Shown: one piece after another, positions 5,868 to 13,168 of the stretch
Layout of the letters: each line of letters begins with the position of its first letter
Numbering within the stretch: position 1 is the stretch's first letter
Source of the DNA: Dehalococcoidia bacterium
GTDB taxonomy: Bacteria > Chloroflexota > Dehalococcoidia > Dehalococcoidales > E44-bin46
NCBI GenBank assembly: GCA_004376105.1
Contig: SOKA01000044.1
Span: forward strand, 1-14,630
Direction of reading: 5' to 3'
DNA length: 14,630 nt
Translations under genes and position numbers: made by a program
Notes under the pieces: model-generated
What the model saw: the letters and a program-made list of their open reading frames with translations, nothing else
Database searches by the model: none
What the model was told of the DNA's origin: nothing

Positions 5868-7113
5868 AAGCGAAGTAAAAGGAAAGGTGAGAGCCCCTTC
5901 TTCGAAGAGTTATACTATTCGAGGATTGATGTGCGCTGCCCTAGCCAAGGGCGAAAGTGAAATAATACATCCATTAAGCTCGGATGATACCGAAGCTGCC
6001 CTAAATGTGTTGAGCCTGGTTGGGATTGGTGTCCATCAAAAGGAGGATTCATGGCAGGTTAATGGAGGCGATTTCCACAAGCCAGCTACCGACCTATTCT
6101 GCGGTGAATCTGCCACCACCTTGAGATTTATGACTGCTATCTGCTCGCTAATCTCCGGGAAATGCAGGTTAATCCCCGGGCCTTCTCTTGCCAAGAGACC
6201 GGTCAAACCATTAATCCAAGCGCTCAGACAATTGGGGGTCAATTGCTCTTGCCAGGGTGAGGTAGCGCCGGTAATTGTTGAAGGAGGAAGATTAAAGGGT
6301 GGGACAACTGAACTACCGGGTAATATAAGTTCTCAGTTTGTATCGGCGTTACTATTCATATCCCCTCTTGCCGACGAGGGTGTAAAAATCAGGTTGACTA
6401 CACCATTAGAATCAAAACCCTTTGTGCTAATGACCTTAGACTGTCTTGAAAGGTTTGGGATAAAGGTAGAATTCTCCCCAGGGCTTGAGAAATTTGAAGT
6501 ATCAAAGCAAGTATATAAACCAACTAAATACAGGGTGGAGGGGGATTGGTCCTCGGCTTCATATCTCTTGGCTTTGGGGGCTTTGTCTGGAGAGGTGGAG
6601 GTTGAAAACCTAAATCCAGAAAGTTGGCAAGGCGATAAAATGATACTAAACTTCTTGAGAGATATGGGGGCTTTGGTCGAGACGGACAAAAATTCAGTCA
6701 CAGTAAGAAAGTCGAGGTTAAATGCCATACGAGCCGATTTATCCCACTGTATTGACCTTCTGCCCACCATGGCAGTTCTGGCAGCATCGGCAGACGGGGT
6801 AAGCGAATTCGTTGGAATAGAAAGGGCGCGGATAAAGGAATCAAACAGGGTTTCCGCTTTAAAGGAAGGGCTGGAAAAGATGGGCATAAAAGTCCGAGAG
6901 GAAAGAAATAGATTAATCATCACTGGCTCAAGACCGAAAGGTTCGGTCATAGATACCAAAGGTGACCACAGGATTGCCATGGCCTTCAGTATACTTGGTT
7001 CAGTAGCCGGGGAAACGATAATAAATGATGCTGAATGTATCTCAAAGACATTTCCACAATTCTGGGATGTATTAAAAAGCATAGGAGGCGAGGTAGAGAT
7101 AGATGGGGAATAG
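5848..7113 (+). CDS. aroA: 5-enolpyruvylshikimate-3-phosphate synthase
   Basis: Transfers the enolpyruvyl group of PEP to shikimate-3-phosphate; this is the target of glyphosate in plants and many bacteria. The protein has 421 residues. The N-terminal SSKSYTIR (18-25) supplies Lys20, Ser21 and Arg25 for substrate binding. The PEP loop reads CGESATTLRF (85-94), with Ala89 at the position that aligns with Gly96 of the E. coli enzyme and R93 aligning with Arg100. Other signatures are LAKRPVKPLI, SSQFVSALL, the catalytic Asp in CIDLLPTMAVLAA, the catalytic Glu in RIKESNR, GDHRIAMAF and ISKTFPQFW. The ATG lies within the last codons of aroK (20-base overlap) and there is no strong ribosome site, suggesting coupling. 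aroC starts 11 bases before its stop. Confidence 0.95.
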   Translation: MKVSVGKSEVKGKVRAPSSKSYTIRGLMCAALAKGESEIIHPLSSDDTEAALNVLSLVGIGVHQKEDSWQVNGGDFHKPATDLFCGESATTLRFMTAICSLISGKCRLIPGPSLAKRPVKPLIQALRQLGVNCSCQGEVAPVIVEGGRLKGGTTELPGNISSQFVSALLFISPLADEGVKIRLTTPLESKPFVLMTLDCLERFGIKVEFSPGLEKFEVSKQVYKPTKYRVEGDWSSASYLLALGALSGEVEVENLNPESWQGDKMILNFLRDMGALVETDKNSVTVRKSRLNAIRADLSHCIDLLPTMAVLAASADGVSEFVGIERARIKESNRVSALKEGLEKMGIKVREERNRLIITGSRPKGSVIDTKGDHRIAMAFSILGSVAGETIINDAECISKTFPQFWDVLKSIGGEVEIDGE

Positions 7114-8194
7114 CTTGGGCAAGCTTTTCATAATAACCAGCTTTGGCGAAAGCCATGGTAGATGCGTGGGAATTACCATAGACGGATGCCCCACAGGTCT
7201 ACCCATCACTGAGGAGGATATCCAAAGAGAGGTAGATAAAAGAAAACCAGGGGTAAGTATGGCAGCAACAAAAAGGGCGGAGGAGGATAAGGTTGAGATT
7301 CTTTCCGGCATTTTCAATGGAATCACTACCGGTGCTCCCATCTGCCTGGTGATATGGAATAGGGATATAGATTCAAGTGAGTATGAAAAAGCGAGATTCC
7401 TGCCTAGACCAGGCCATGCCGACTATACAGCCTTTATGAAATATGGGGGATTTAATGACTTCAGAGGTGGAGGTAGATTCTCAGGCAGAATCACAGCTAG
7501 CTTCGTCATGGCTGGAGCTATCGCTAAAAAATTGCTCAATCTAATCGGCATTGAGGTTCTGGCTCATACTATTGAAATAGGAGGAGTAAAGGCTGAGCCA
7601 AAGGGGTTTGATGAAATAAAAGAAAATATTCAAAAAAATCCGATTAAATGTGCTGACCTGAAAGCCGCTGAAGCCATGGCTAAAGCCATTGAGAAGGTTA
7701 AAGAAGAGGGTGATAGTCTTGGAGGGATTATAGAAGGCATAGCGCTTAATATACCAGTGGGCTTAGGGGAACCAGTCTTTGGCACATTAGAGGGAGACCT
7801 AGCTAAAGCTCTCTTTGCTATTCCTGCAGTCAAGGGGGTTGAATTCGGCTCAGGTTTCTCAGCCGCTAGAAAAAGAGGCTCAGAGAATAACGACCTATTT
7901 ACTATCAGAAATGGTAAAATAGTTACTGTGACCAATAATGCTGGTGGCATTCTTGGTGGAATAAGTAACGGTATGCCGATAGTGGTCAGAGTCGCCATTA
8001 AGCCAACGTCTTCCATAGCTAAAAGTCAGCAGACGGTAAATATTAAAGATATGGAGAATGCCAGTTTGACGGTTAAGGGAAGGCATGATGTCTGTATCGT
8101 TCCCAGAGCGGTGGCGGTTGTAGAATCAATGATGGCAGTAACCCTCTGTGACTTCGCTATGAGGGCTGAACTAATCCCGAGGGTGATAAAATGA
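7103..8194 (+). CDS. aroC: Chorismate synthase
   Basis: Eliminates phosphate from EPSP to give chorismate, using reduced FMN as cofactor. The 363-residue protein carries the family hallmarks: GESHG with catalytic H18, RPGHADYT with the second conserved His, GGGRFSGR (common form GGGRSSAR, so Phe and Gly are local variants), FGSGF, TNNAGGILGGISNG, KPTSSI and the C-terminal RHDVCIVPRAVAVVES block (most homologues have RHDPC). No flavin reductase domain is fused, so reduced FMN must come from elsewhere. GGAGG at 7084-7088 is 14 bases from the ATG, somewhat far. The gene overlaps aroA by 11 bases and pheA by four (ATGA). Confidence 0.96.
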   Translation: MGNSLGKLFIITSFGESHGRCVGITIDGCPTGLPITEEDIQREVDKRKPGVSMAATKRAEEDKVEILSGIFNGITTGAPICLVIWNRDIDSSEYEKARFLPRPGHADYTAFMKYGGFNDFRGGGRFSGRITASFVMAGAIAKKLLNLIGIEVLAHTIEIGGVKAEPKGFDEIKENIQKNPIKCADLKAAEAMAKAIEKVKEEGDSLGGIIEGIALNIPVGLGEPVFGTLEGDLAKALFAIPAVKGVEFGSGFSAARKRGSENNDLFTIRNGKIVTVTNNAGGILGGISNGMPIVVRVAIKPTSSIAKSQQTVNIKDMENASLTVKGRHDVCIVPRAVAVVESMMAVTLCDFAMRAELIPRVIK

Positions 8195-9258
8195 GCCTAG
8201 AAGATTTAAGAAGGAAAATAGATGAAACCGATACCAACATAGTTAAGCTTATAGGTGAGAGGATAAGGATTGCCCAGGAAATAGGAGAGGAGAAAAAGAA
8301 ACGGGGAAAACAAATTAACGACAAGGACAGAGAAAAGGGGGTTTTGGAAAATATCAAAAGCGTTGCTCGAGGCGAAAATATAAGTCAGGAAGTTATAGAA
8401 AGCATCTACAGACAAATAGTGATTGCGTGCAAAAGGACACAAGGAAAGGGAGTCGCTTTTCAGGGTGAAGTTGGGGCCTATAGTGAAGAAGCGGCTCTTC
8501 AATTTTTTGGGCCTTCAATAATAACTAAGCCGTATGAAAGCCTGGATGACGTCTTTAAGGTTGTAGAACAGGACGATGTGCAGTTTGGAATTGTTCCGGT
8601 TGAGAATTCACTGGAGGGGAGTATAAGTCGGGTATATGACCTGCTTTTGGACTCGAGCCTTAAGGTGTGCGGTGAAATAGAACTTCGAGTCTCCCATTGC
8701 CTGATAGCCAGTCCAGGGGCACGACTGGATTTAATAAAAAGAGTCTACTCACATCCACAAGCTCTAGCTCAATGTAAGACTTTCCTAAAGCATTTAGACT
8801 GTGAATTAATCCCAACCTATGATACTGCTGGAAGCGTAAAAATGATAAAGGAGGAAGGAATAACAGATGGCGGCGCAATTGCTAGCGCTAGGGCGGCAGA
8901 AATCTATGAGATGAAGATTATTGCCAGTGAGATAGAAGATGCCCCAAATAATTTTACCAGATTCTTTATTCTGTCCAAAGAGGATTCACCGCCATCAGGG
9001 AACGACAAAACTTCTATAGTTTTCTCGGTAAAACACAAACCGAGGGCATTGTATGAGTTCCTTAAAGAATTTGCTGTTAGAGATATCAATTTGACCAAGA
9101 TTGAGTCCAGACCAACGAGGCGAAAGCCATGGGAATATAACTTTTATCTGGACTTTGAAGGTCACCGAGAAGATAAGGCGCCTCGAGAGGCTCTAGAGAA
9201 CTTAGAAAGAACTTCGCTTTTTCTAAAGATCTTGGGGTCATATCCTAAGGCAAAGTGA
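8191..9258 (+). CDS. pheA: Bifunctional chorismate mutase / prephenate dehydratase (P-protein)
   Basis: Turns chorismate into prephenate and then phenylpyruvate, the precursor of phenylalanine. Three domains are readable in 355 residues. An AroQ-type helical chorismate mutase spans about 1-85 (LRRKIDETD, ERIRIAQEIGEEK, DREKGVLENI, YRQIVIACK). The prephenate dehydratase spans about 88-262 (GEVGAYSEEAA, VPVENSLEGSI, VYSHPQALAQC, and catalytic TRF at 256-258). A C-terminal ACT domain spans about 273-350 and contains the phenylalanine-binding ESRP motif (305-308). The other ACT motif, usually GAL, reads RAL (285-287), a change that may alter feedback inhibition. The ATG overlaps the aroC stop as ATGA, with GAGGGTGA upstream as ribosome site. 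Confidence 0.95.
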   Translation: MSLEDLRRKIDETDTNIVKLIGERIRIAQEIGEEKKKRGKQINDKDREKGVLENIKSVARGENISQEVIESIYRQIVIACKRTQGKGVAFQGEVGAYSEEAALQFFGPSIITKPYESLDDVFKVVEQDDVQFGIVPVENSLEGSISRVYDLLLDSSLKVCGEIELRVSHCLIASPGARLDLIKRVYSHPQALAQCKTFLKHLDCELIPTYDTAGSVKMIKEEGITDGGAIASARAAEIYEMKIIASEIEDAPNNFTRFFILSKEDSPPSGNDKTSIVFSVKHKPRALYEFLKEFAVRDINLTKIESRPTRRKPWEYNFYLDFEGHREDKAPREALENLERTSLFLKILGSYPKAK

Positions 9259-9267
9259 AGGAAAACC

Positions 9268-10152
9268 ATGGGTAATCAGGTGACAGTAGCCATAATTGGT
9301 GGCTCGGGAAAGATGGGGCGGTGGTTTGCCAACTTTTTATTAAAAGACGGTTATGAGGTGGTAATAACCGGTAGAAATGAAAAAAAACTACTGGAAGCGA
9401 AGAGGCAACTGGGCGTTGAGGTCACTACTAATAATATAGAAGCAGTTAAGAAGGCTAAAGCTATTTTGATATCAGTGCCCATAGACAATTTTGAGGAGGT
9501 TATGGAGCAGATTTGCCCCTATACACACCCTGAGCAGGTTATTATAGACATTACATCCATCAAAGCATTTCCGGTCGAAATAATGCATAAGCATATAAAA
9601 ACGGGATTAGTGCTAGGTGTACATCCAATGTTTGGTCCTGGTGCCAGAGATATCGCCAATCAGAGCTTTATTTTGACACCCACTAATGAGGAGGAGAGAG
9701 CCCTGGCTCAAAAAATCAGGAAGTATTTAGAAACTAGAGGGGCTAGAGTCACTCTAATGAGCCCTGATGAACATGATGAAATGATGGGAGTCATCCTCGG
9801 GCTGTCTCATTTCATTGCTATAGTTTCAGCTGATACCTTACTGAGCTTTGATAAGTTAAAACAGATGAGGGCGATTGGTGGCAGCACATTTAAACTGCTG
9901 TTAACACTGGCGGAAGGCGTTATTTCAGAGGACCCGGAGTTTTACACTTCCTTACAGATGAATTTACCGAATATCGCCGAAATTGAAAAACTATTCCAAA
10001 GAAGAGCCAAAACATGGGCAGATTTAGTAGAAAATAAAGATAGAGAGAAATTTGCCCAGAGAATGAATGCATTGAAAAATAGACTTAATGAAGTTAATCC
10101 CGATTTTGGCAAGGCTTATGAAGATATGTATAAGCTCGTGGAAGGATTGTAA
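9268..10152 (+). CDS. tyrA: Prephenate dehydrogenase
   Basis: Oxidatively decarboxylates prephenate to 4-hydroxyphenylpyruvate, the precursor of tyrosine. The protein has 294 residues, with no chorismate mutase fusion and no C-terminal ACT domain. The Rossmann motif is GGSGKMG (11-17). The second strand ends in TGRN, with R36 where NAD-specific enzymes usually have Asp, so NADP use is possible. Catalytic-site features are HPMFGPGARD (H119) and LSHF (H181). The style resembles archaeal and T-protein TyrA sequences. AAGGA (9258-9262), five bases before the ATG, is a good ribosome site. This is the only gene of the operon not overlapping its predecessor (9-base gap) and it is the last one. Just 17 bases separate it from the convergent dCMP deaminase gene, with no recognisable terminator between them. 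Confidence 0.93.
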   Translation: MGNQVTVAIIGGSGKMGRWFANFLLKDGYEVVITGRNEKKLLEAKRQLGVEVTTNNIEAVKKAKAILISVPIDNFEEVMEQICPYTHPEQVIIDITSIKAFPVEIMHKHIKTGLVLGVHPMFGPGARDIANQSFILTPTNEEERALAQKIRKYLETRGARVTLMSPDEHDEMMGVILGLSHFIAIVSADTLLSFDKLKQMRAIGGSTFKLLLTLAEGVISEDPEFYTSLQMNLPNIAEIEKLFQRRAKTWADLVENKDREKFAQRMNALKNRLNEVNPDFGKAYEDMYKLVEGL

Positions 10153-10169
10153 AAGTTGCCAGCGGAGTG

Positions 10170-10652
10170 CTAATCTAGATATCCTATTCGGGACGAGGGT
10201 CTTTTCCTTATGTCAACTTCTATGCCAGCCTCTTTAAATAGGTCTATAAACGAATTATCATTATACTTGCCAAAACTGACAAATCGCTTTATCTTGGCAT
10301 TCACCAGCATCTTGGCACATAGTACGCACGGCGTATGTGTCGCATAAATAGCACTCCCCTCAAGGCTAACGCCGTGGAGAGTGGCTTGTATGATTACATT
10401 CTGCTCAGCATGAATGCCTCGGCATATTTCCTGCCTTTCCCCCGATGGTATATGCAGCTCATCCCTGAGACAACCAAGCTCAAGGCAGTCTGGAAAGCCG
10501 GAGGGGGCACCATTGTAGCCCGTAGCCAATATGTGTTTATCCCTTACTGCCACTGCCCCAATGTGATGCCGACGGCAGGTTGAGCGCTCAGCAACCACCG
10601 AGGCTATCTTCAAAAAATATTTATCGGTGTCTGGTCTGGTCAATCTTTTCAT
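10170..10652 (-). CDS. Deoxycytidylate (dCMP) deaminase family protein
   Basis: A 160-residue zinc deaminase. It probably converts dCMP to dUMP for thymidylate synthesis, as ComEB/T4-type enzymes do. The catalytic zinc site is H81-A-E83 (HAEQN) with C109 and C112 (TPCVLC). The spacer before HAEQN contains CLRDELHIPSGERQEICRGI, typical of dCMP deaminases rather than tRNA or cytidine deaminases. ERSTCRRHHIGAV near residues 22-34 is also characteristic. The gene overlaps the upstream P-loop kinase gene by four bases (ATGA on the minus strand) and is the last of the four-gene minus-strand unit. It converges on tyrA. A role in riboflavin or other cytosine-derived substrates is less likely given the PSGE motif. 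Confidence 0.9.
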   Translation of the reverse strand: MKRLTRPDTDKYFLKIASVVAERSTCRRHHIGAVAVRDKHILATGYNGAPSGFPDCLELGCLRDELHIPSGERQEICRGIHAEQNVIIQATLHGVSLEGSAIYATHTPCVLCAKMLVNAKIKRFVSFGKYNDNSFIDLFKEAGIEVDIRKRPSSRIGYLD

Positions 10653-11191
10653 CTTAATCTAGAGATAATCCTTTTCGCTTCTTCCTTCAGGTTTTCCAAG
10701 GAAGATTCGTTTATGATAGTGTAATCAGCCATAGCAATAGGTCCACCCTTATTAATATTCTCTACTTCCGCCCTGTCCCGACTGGCAGCCTCTTCTAGTG
10801 TCAGGTGCCGGTCTAATCTGCCGGTCAGACGAGTATATCTTGTTTTTGGCGACGCCCAAAGTGCCACTACATAAAAGTCTTCCCCATAATAAGTCTTCAG
10901 AAAGGTATATTCCTCCCAAGAGTAAAGCCCATCAACTACCACAGCTGAATGCTTTAGTGCTTCATCAATCCTGGATAAATTCAGTTTAGCATAAGCCGAC
11001 ATGCCGTGCTCTTTCCTGAGGAGTTCCCTAACATAGCGCTCATTTTTCTCGTTTAGCTCCAAGCCCCTCTTCCTTATTTCCTCGTCGGTTACATCTCCAA
11101 ATCTTATTCTAATAAAACCACTCTCCTCAAATACCTTGGCTACCTCCGATTTGCCAGCGCCGGTCATACCCACAACTGATACTACTCTCAT
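10649..11191 (-). CDS. P-loop nucleotide kinase, dephospho-CoA kinase-like / UPF0200-like
   Basis: A 180-residue P-loop protein with Walker A GMTGAGKS (8-15), an Asp-containing strand VVVDGLYSW near 85-92, and an arginine-rich lid (TRYTRLTGRLDRH). ADYTIINESSLENL near the C-terminus resembles the end of dephospho-CoA kinases and adenylate-kinase-like enzymes. It resembles the UPF0200 group, best known from archaea, whose substrate is not established. It is too divergent to call coaE. It overlaps the dCMP deaminase gene by four bases, so the two are very likely co-translated, which makes a nucleotide or deoxynucleotide substrate worth considering. The ATG is preceded by AAGGT about seven bases upstream. 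Some dephospho-CoA kinase role cannot be excluded. Confidence 0.75.
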   Translation of the reverse strand: MRVVSVVGMTGAGKSEVAKVFEESGFIRIRFGDVTDEEIRKRGLELNEKNERYVRELLRKEHGMSAYAKLNLSRIDEALKHSAVVVDGLYSWEEYTFLKTYYGEDFYVVALWASPKTRYTRLTGRLDRHLTLEEAASRDRAEVENINKGGPIAMADYTIINESSLENLKEEAKRIISRLR

Positions 11192-11222
11192 AATTTATAC
11201 CTTGACCGTATAAGTCTCCTCA

Positions 11223-12251
11223 CTACCTCTGCGGTTCGATGATGACCTTAATAGAATTCTGGGCGCTAGCAACGAGCTGGAAGCCTAATCCTGTCTCCGC
11301 TAGGCTCAGCCGATGAGTAATCATCTCACCTGGGCAGATATGGTGAACACGAATCAATTCTAGTGCTGCCATGTAATCGGCGGGGCTGCCACCATAGGAG
11401 GTGGTGAGCGTTATGTCGTTGCGCCAAAAAAGCTCATTTATTGAAATTGGGATAGCGACGCCAGGGTCCGTTGGTGCGAAGAGGAGAACAGTACCCCCGC
11501 GCTCCACCGATTGCAATGCCTGGGTGATAGCTGATATAGCGCCGGTGCATACAATCACCAGGTCGGCAAGCCGACCATTATTGACCTGGCGCAGGCGAGC
11601 GGGCAAGTCCTCTTCAGCATGGATGGTATCATCAGCCCCAAACCGCTGCGCTGCCTCCAGTCGATACTCGTTTATGTCTGTCGCTATCACCCGACCTGCC
11701 CCTAAAGTGCAGGCTAATTGCACATGGAGCAACCCGGCAATGCCACTACCAATGACAAGCACGCTGTTGCCCAGCGACATGCGTGCCAGCCTTTGTCCCC
11801 GCAGAATGCAAGCTAGTGGTTCAATAAAGGTTGCTTCTTCATAAGATACTTCATCGGGTAGCAGGAATACCCCACGGTCAACATTGATGGCTGGCAACCG
11901 AATATACTCAGCGAAGCCACCAGGGTCAAAATTGGTCCGCCTGAGGGTGTCACAGACGGTGTGATGACCACTCAAGCAATAGTGACATGTGTTGCAAGGG
12001 ACATGGTGAGCTGCTGAGACCCGCTCCCCCTCTTTGTAGAGCTCCACTCCATCCCCCACCTTGACAATCTCACCAGCAATCTCGTGACCCAGCACCAGGG
12101 GTGCCCGGTCAAGGCGATACCATTCCATAACATCACTGCCACAGATGCCACTGGCGAGAACACGCACCAATATTTCGCCGGGACCAATCTGTGGCGTGGG
12201 CATCTCCTCCAGTCGCACATCTTGGTTGTTATACCACATGGCAACGCGCAC
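11223..12251 (-). CDS. Zinc-dependent MDR alcohol/polyol dehydrogenase
   Basis: A 342-residue medium-chain dehydrogenase of the sorbitol/threonine dehydrogenase type. The catalytic zinc ligands are C37 (GICGSD), H56 with E57 (GHE), and probably E144 (FIEPLAC). The structural zinc lobe has C86, C89, C92 and C100. GGFAEY is at 111-116. The nucleotide fold has GSGIAG and the second strand ends in ATDINEYR, where the Asp indicates NAD+. The substrate cannot be read from sequence. The start is GTG 12251, chosen because GGAGAAG (12256-12262 on the minus strand) lies four bases before it; an in-frame ATG four codons later has no such site. It follows the LsrF-like gene by 21 bases, so the two enzymes probably act in one pathway on a sugar, polyol or their phosphates. 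Confidence 0.85.
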   Translation of the reverse strand: MRVAMWYNNQDVRLEEMPTPQIGPGEILVRVLASGICGSDVMEWYRLDRAPLVLGHEIAGEIVKVGDGVELYKEGERVSAAHHVPCNTCHYCLSGHHTVCDTLRRTNFDPGGFAEYIRLPAINVDRGVFLLPDEVSYEEATFIEPLACILRGQRLARMSLGNSVLVIGSGIAGLLHVQLACTLGAGRVIATDINEYRLEAAQRFGADDTIHAEEDLPARLRQVNNGRLADLVIVCTGAISAITQALQSVERGGTVLLFAPTDPGVAIPISINELFWRNDITLTTSYGGSPADYMAALELIRVHHICPGEMITHRLSLAETGLGFQLVASAQNSIKVIIEPQR

Positions 12252-12272
12252 GATACTTCTCCAACCGTTAAC

Positions 12273-13070
12273 TCACTCTTTTTTTGCGCTATCGTATAGC
12301 TCTTGGGCCTCTTTGGGGGTGGCATTCTCATGAACAATGGCACGTATTGCCTTAATCATCGCCACCGGAAAGTCATTCTGCCAGATGTTCCTGCCCAGAT
12401 TCACCCCTATCGCACCCTTCTGCATGCCGTCATAGACAAAATCAAACACCTCAAGCTCAGTGTCTACCTGGGGTCCACCGGCCATAATCACTGGAACAGG
12501 ACAGCCCCTTGTCACTTTTTCAAAGTCTTCGCACCAGTAGGTTTTTACCACCCGTGCCCCCAACTCAGCAGCGACGCGACAGGCCAAAGCGAGGTACCGG
12601 GCGTCTCGTTTCTCAATCTCCTTACCCACCGCGGTAACTGCCATTACTGGAATGCCATACCTTTCACCCTCATTAACAAGCCTTGATAGATTTAATAACG
12701 TCTCTTTCTCATAATCGCTGCCAACAAAGATAGAAATGCCTACTGCCGAAGCGTTAAGTCGGATAGCCTCCTCCATTGAGGTGGTAATTCCTTCATTAGC
12801 TAGGTCTTTCCCCACCATGCTAGTGCCACCAGACACCCTGAGGATAACCGGTTTGGTGTTGTCAGGGTCGACTGATGAACGCAACACACCCCTGGTAATG
12901 AAGATGGCATCAGCGTAAGGGAGGAGTGGCTCGATAGTCTTACGTGGTTCTTCCAATTTTCTGGTGGGGCCCTGAAAATATCCATGATCAACTGGCAAGA
13001 ACAGAGCGTGCCCGTCCGACTGGATTAGTTGTGCCATACGGTTTGCCATTCCCCATTCCATATTTGTCAT
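12273..13070 (-). CDS. LsrF/DhnA-type class I aldolase or thiolase
   Basis: A 265-residue class I (Schiff-base) TIM-barrel enzyme. From remembered E. coli LsrF, which cleaves the phosphorylated AI-2 product 3-hydroxy-5-phosphonooxypentane-2,4-dione, many blocks match: WGM near the start, DHGYFQGPT (28-36), TRGVLRS, RLNASAV, GSDYE, VKTYW with the Schiff-base K176, GCPVPVIMAGG, and MGRN-like LGRNIWQ. Related families include fructose-1,6-bisphosphate aldolase DhnA and the archaeal ADH synthase of an alternative shikimate entry. The latter role is not needed here because aroF and aroB are present. None of the other lsr genes are in the window. ATG 13070 is taken as start, with GGAAGGGGG directly upstream; ATG 13061 is equally well spaced from it. 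First gene of the minus-strand unit. Confidence 0.8.
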   Translation of the reverse strand: MTNMEWGMANRMAQLIQSDGHALFLPVDHGYFQGPTRKLEEPRKTIEPLLPYADAIFITRGVLRSSVDPDNTKPVILRVSGGTSMVGKDLANEGITTSMEEAIRLNASAVGISIFVGSDYEKETLLNLSRLVNEGERYGIPVMAVTAVGKEIEKRDARYLALACRVAAELGARVVKTYWCEDFEKVTRGCPVPVIMAGGPQVDTELEVFDFVYDGMQKGAIGVNLGRNIWQNDFPVAMIKAIRAIVHENATPKEAQELYDSAKKE

Positions 13071-13099
13071 ACCCCCTTCCGTTCTTAAAGGTAGTTTTT

Positions 13100-13128
13100 A
13101 TAATATCAGTGGGGTGGTATACCGTCAA
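13100..13128 (-). promoter_or_regulatory. Predicted promoter of the LsrF-like/MDR/kinase/deaminase unit
   Basis: Minus-strand -35 TTGACG (13128-13123), 17-base spacer, -10 TATTAT (13105-13100) with TG one base upstream of it (extended -10). The expected start near 13093 leaves about 22 bases before the LsrF-like ATG, enough for the GGAAGGGGG ribosome site and nothing more. Confidence 0.65.
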
Positions 13129-13152
13129 GCGAATGAACTCAGTAGTAACCTG

Positions 13153-13161
13153 TGCTATAAT
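13153..13161 (+). promoter_or_regulatory. Perfect extended -10 promoter of the CCA enzyme gene
   Basis: TGCTATAAT is a perfect TGnTATAAT extended -10. No good -35 hexamer lies 16-18 bases upstream, which extended -10 promoters tolerate. The ATG of the downstream gene starts seven bases after the TATAAT, where transcription itself would begin, so the mRNA is probably leaderless or nearly so. Confidence 0.65.
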
Positions 13162-13168
13162 TCGGAAA

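Noticed and set aside
6333..7082. A 249-codon open frame on the minus strand
   Set aside because: It lies wholly inside aroA on the opposite strand. The aroA product is recognisable along its full length, and the antisense translation shows no family motif.
7630..8016. A 128-codon minus-strand open frame
   Set aside because: Antisense of aroC; Pro/Leu-rich translation without motifs, a typical shadow.
11401..11844. A 147-codon plus-strand open frame
   Set aside because: Antisense of the MDR dehydrogenase, whose zinc motifs settle the coding strand.
12273..13070. ADH synthase of the archaeal alternative shikimate entry
   Set aside because: The residue blocks fit LsrF better, and a full aroF-aroB route is present in the same window.
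12944..13168. Upstream extension of the CCA enzyme frame
   Set aside because: The added codons overlap the divergent LsrF-like gene and its promoter, read WYTVKRM-like non-family sequence, and place the consensus -10 inside the gene.
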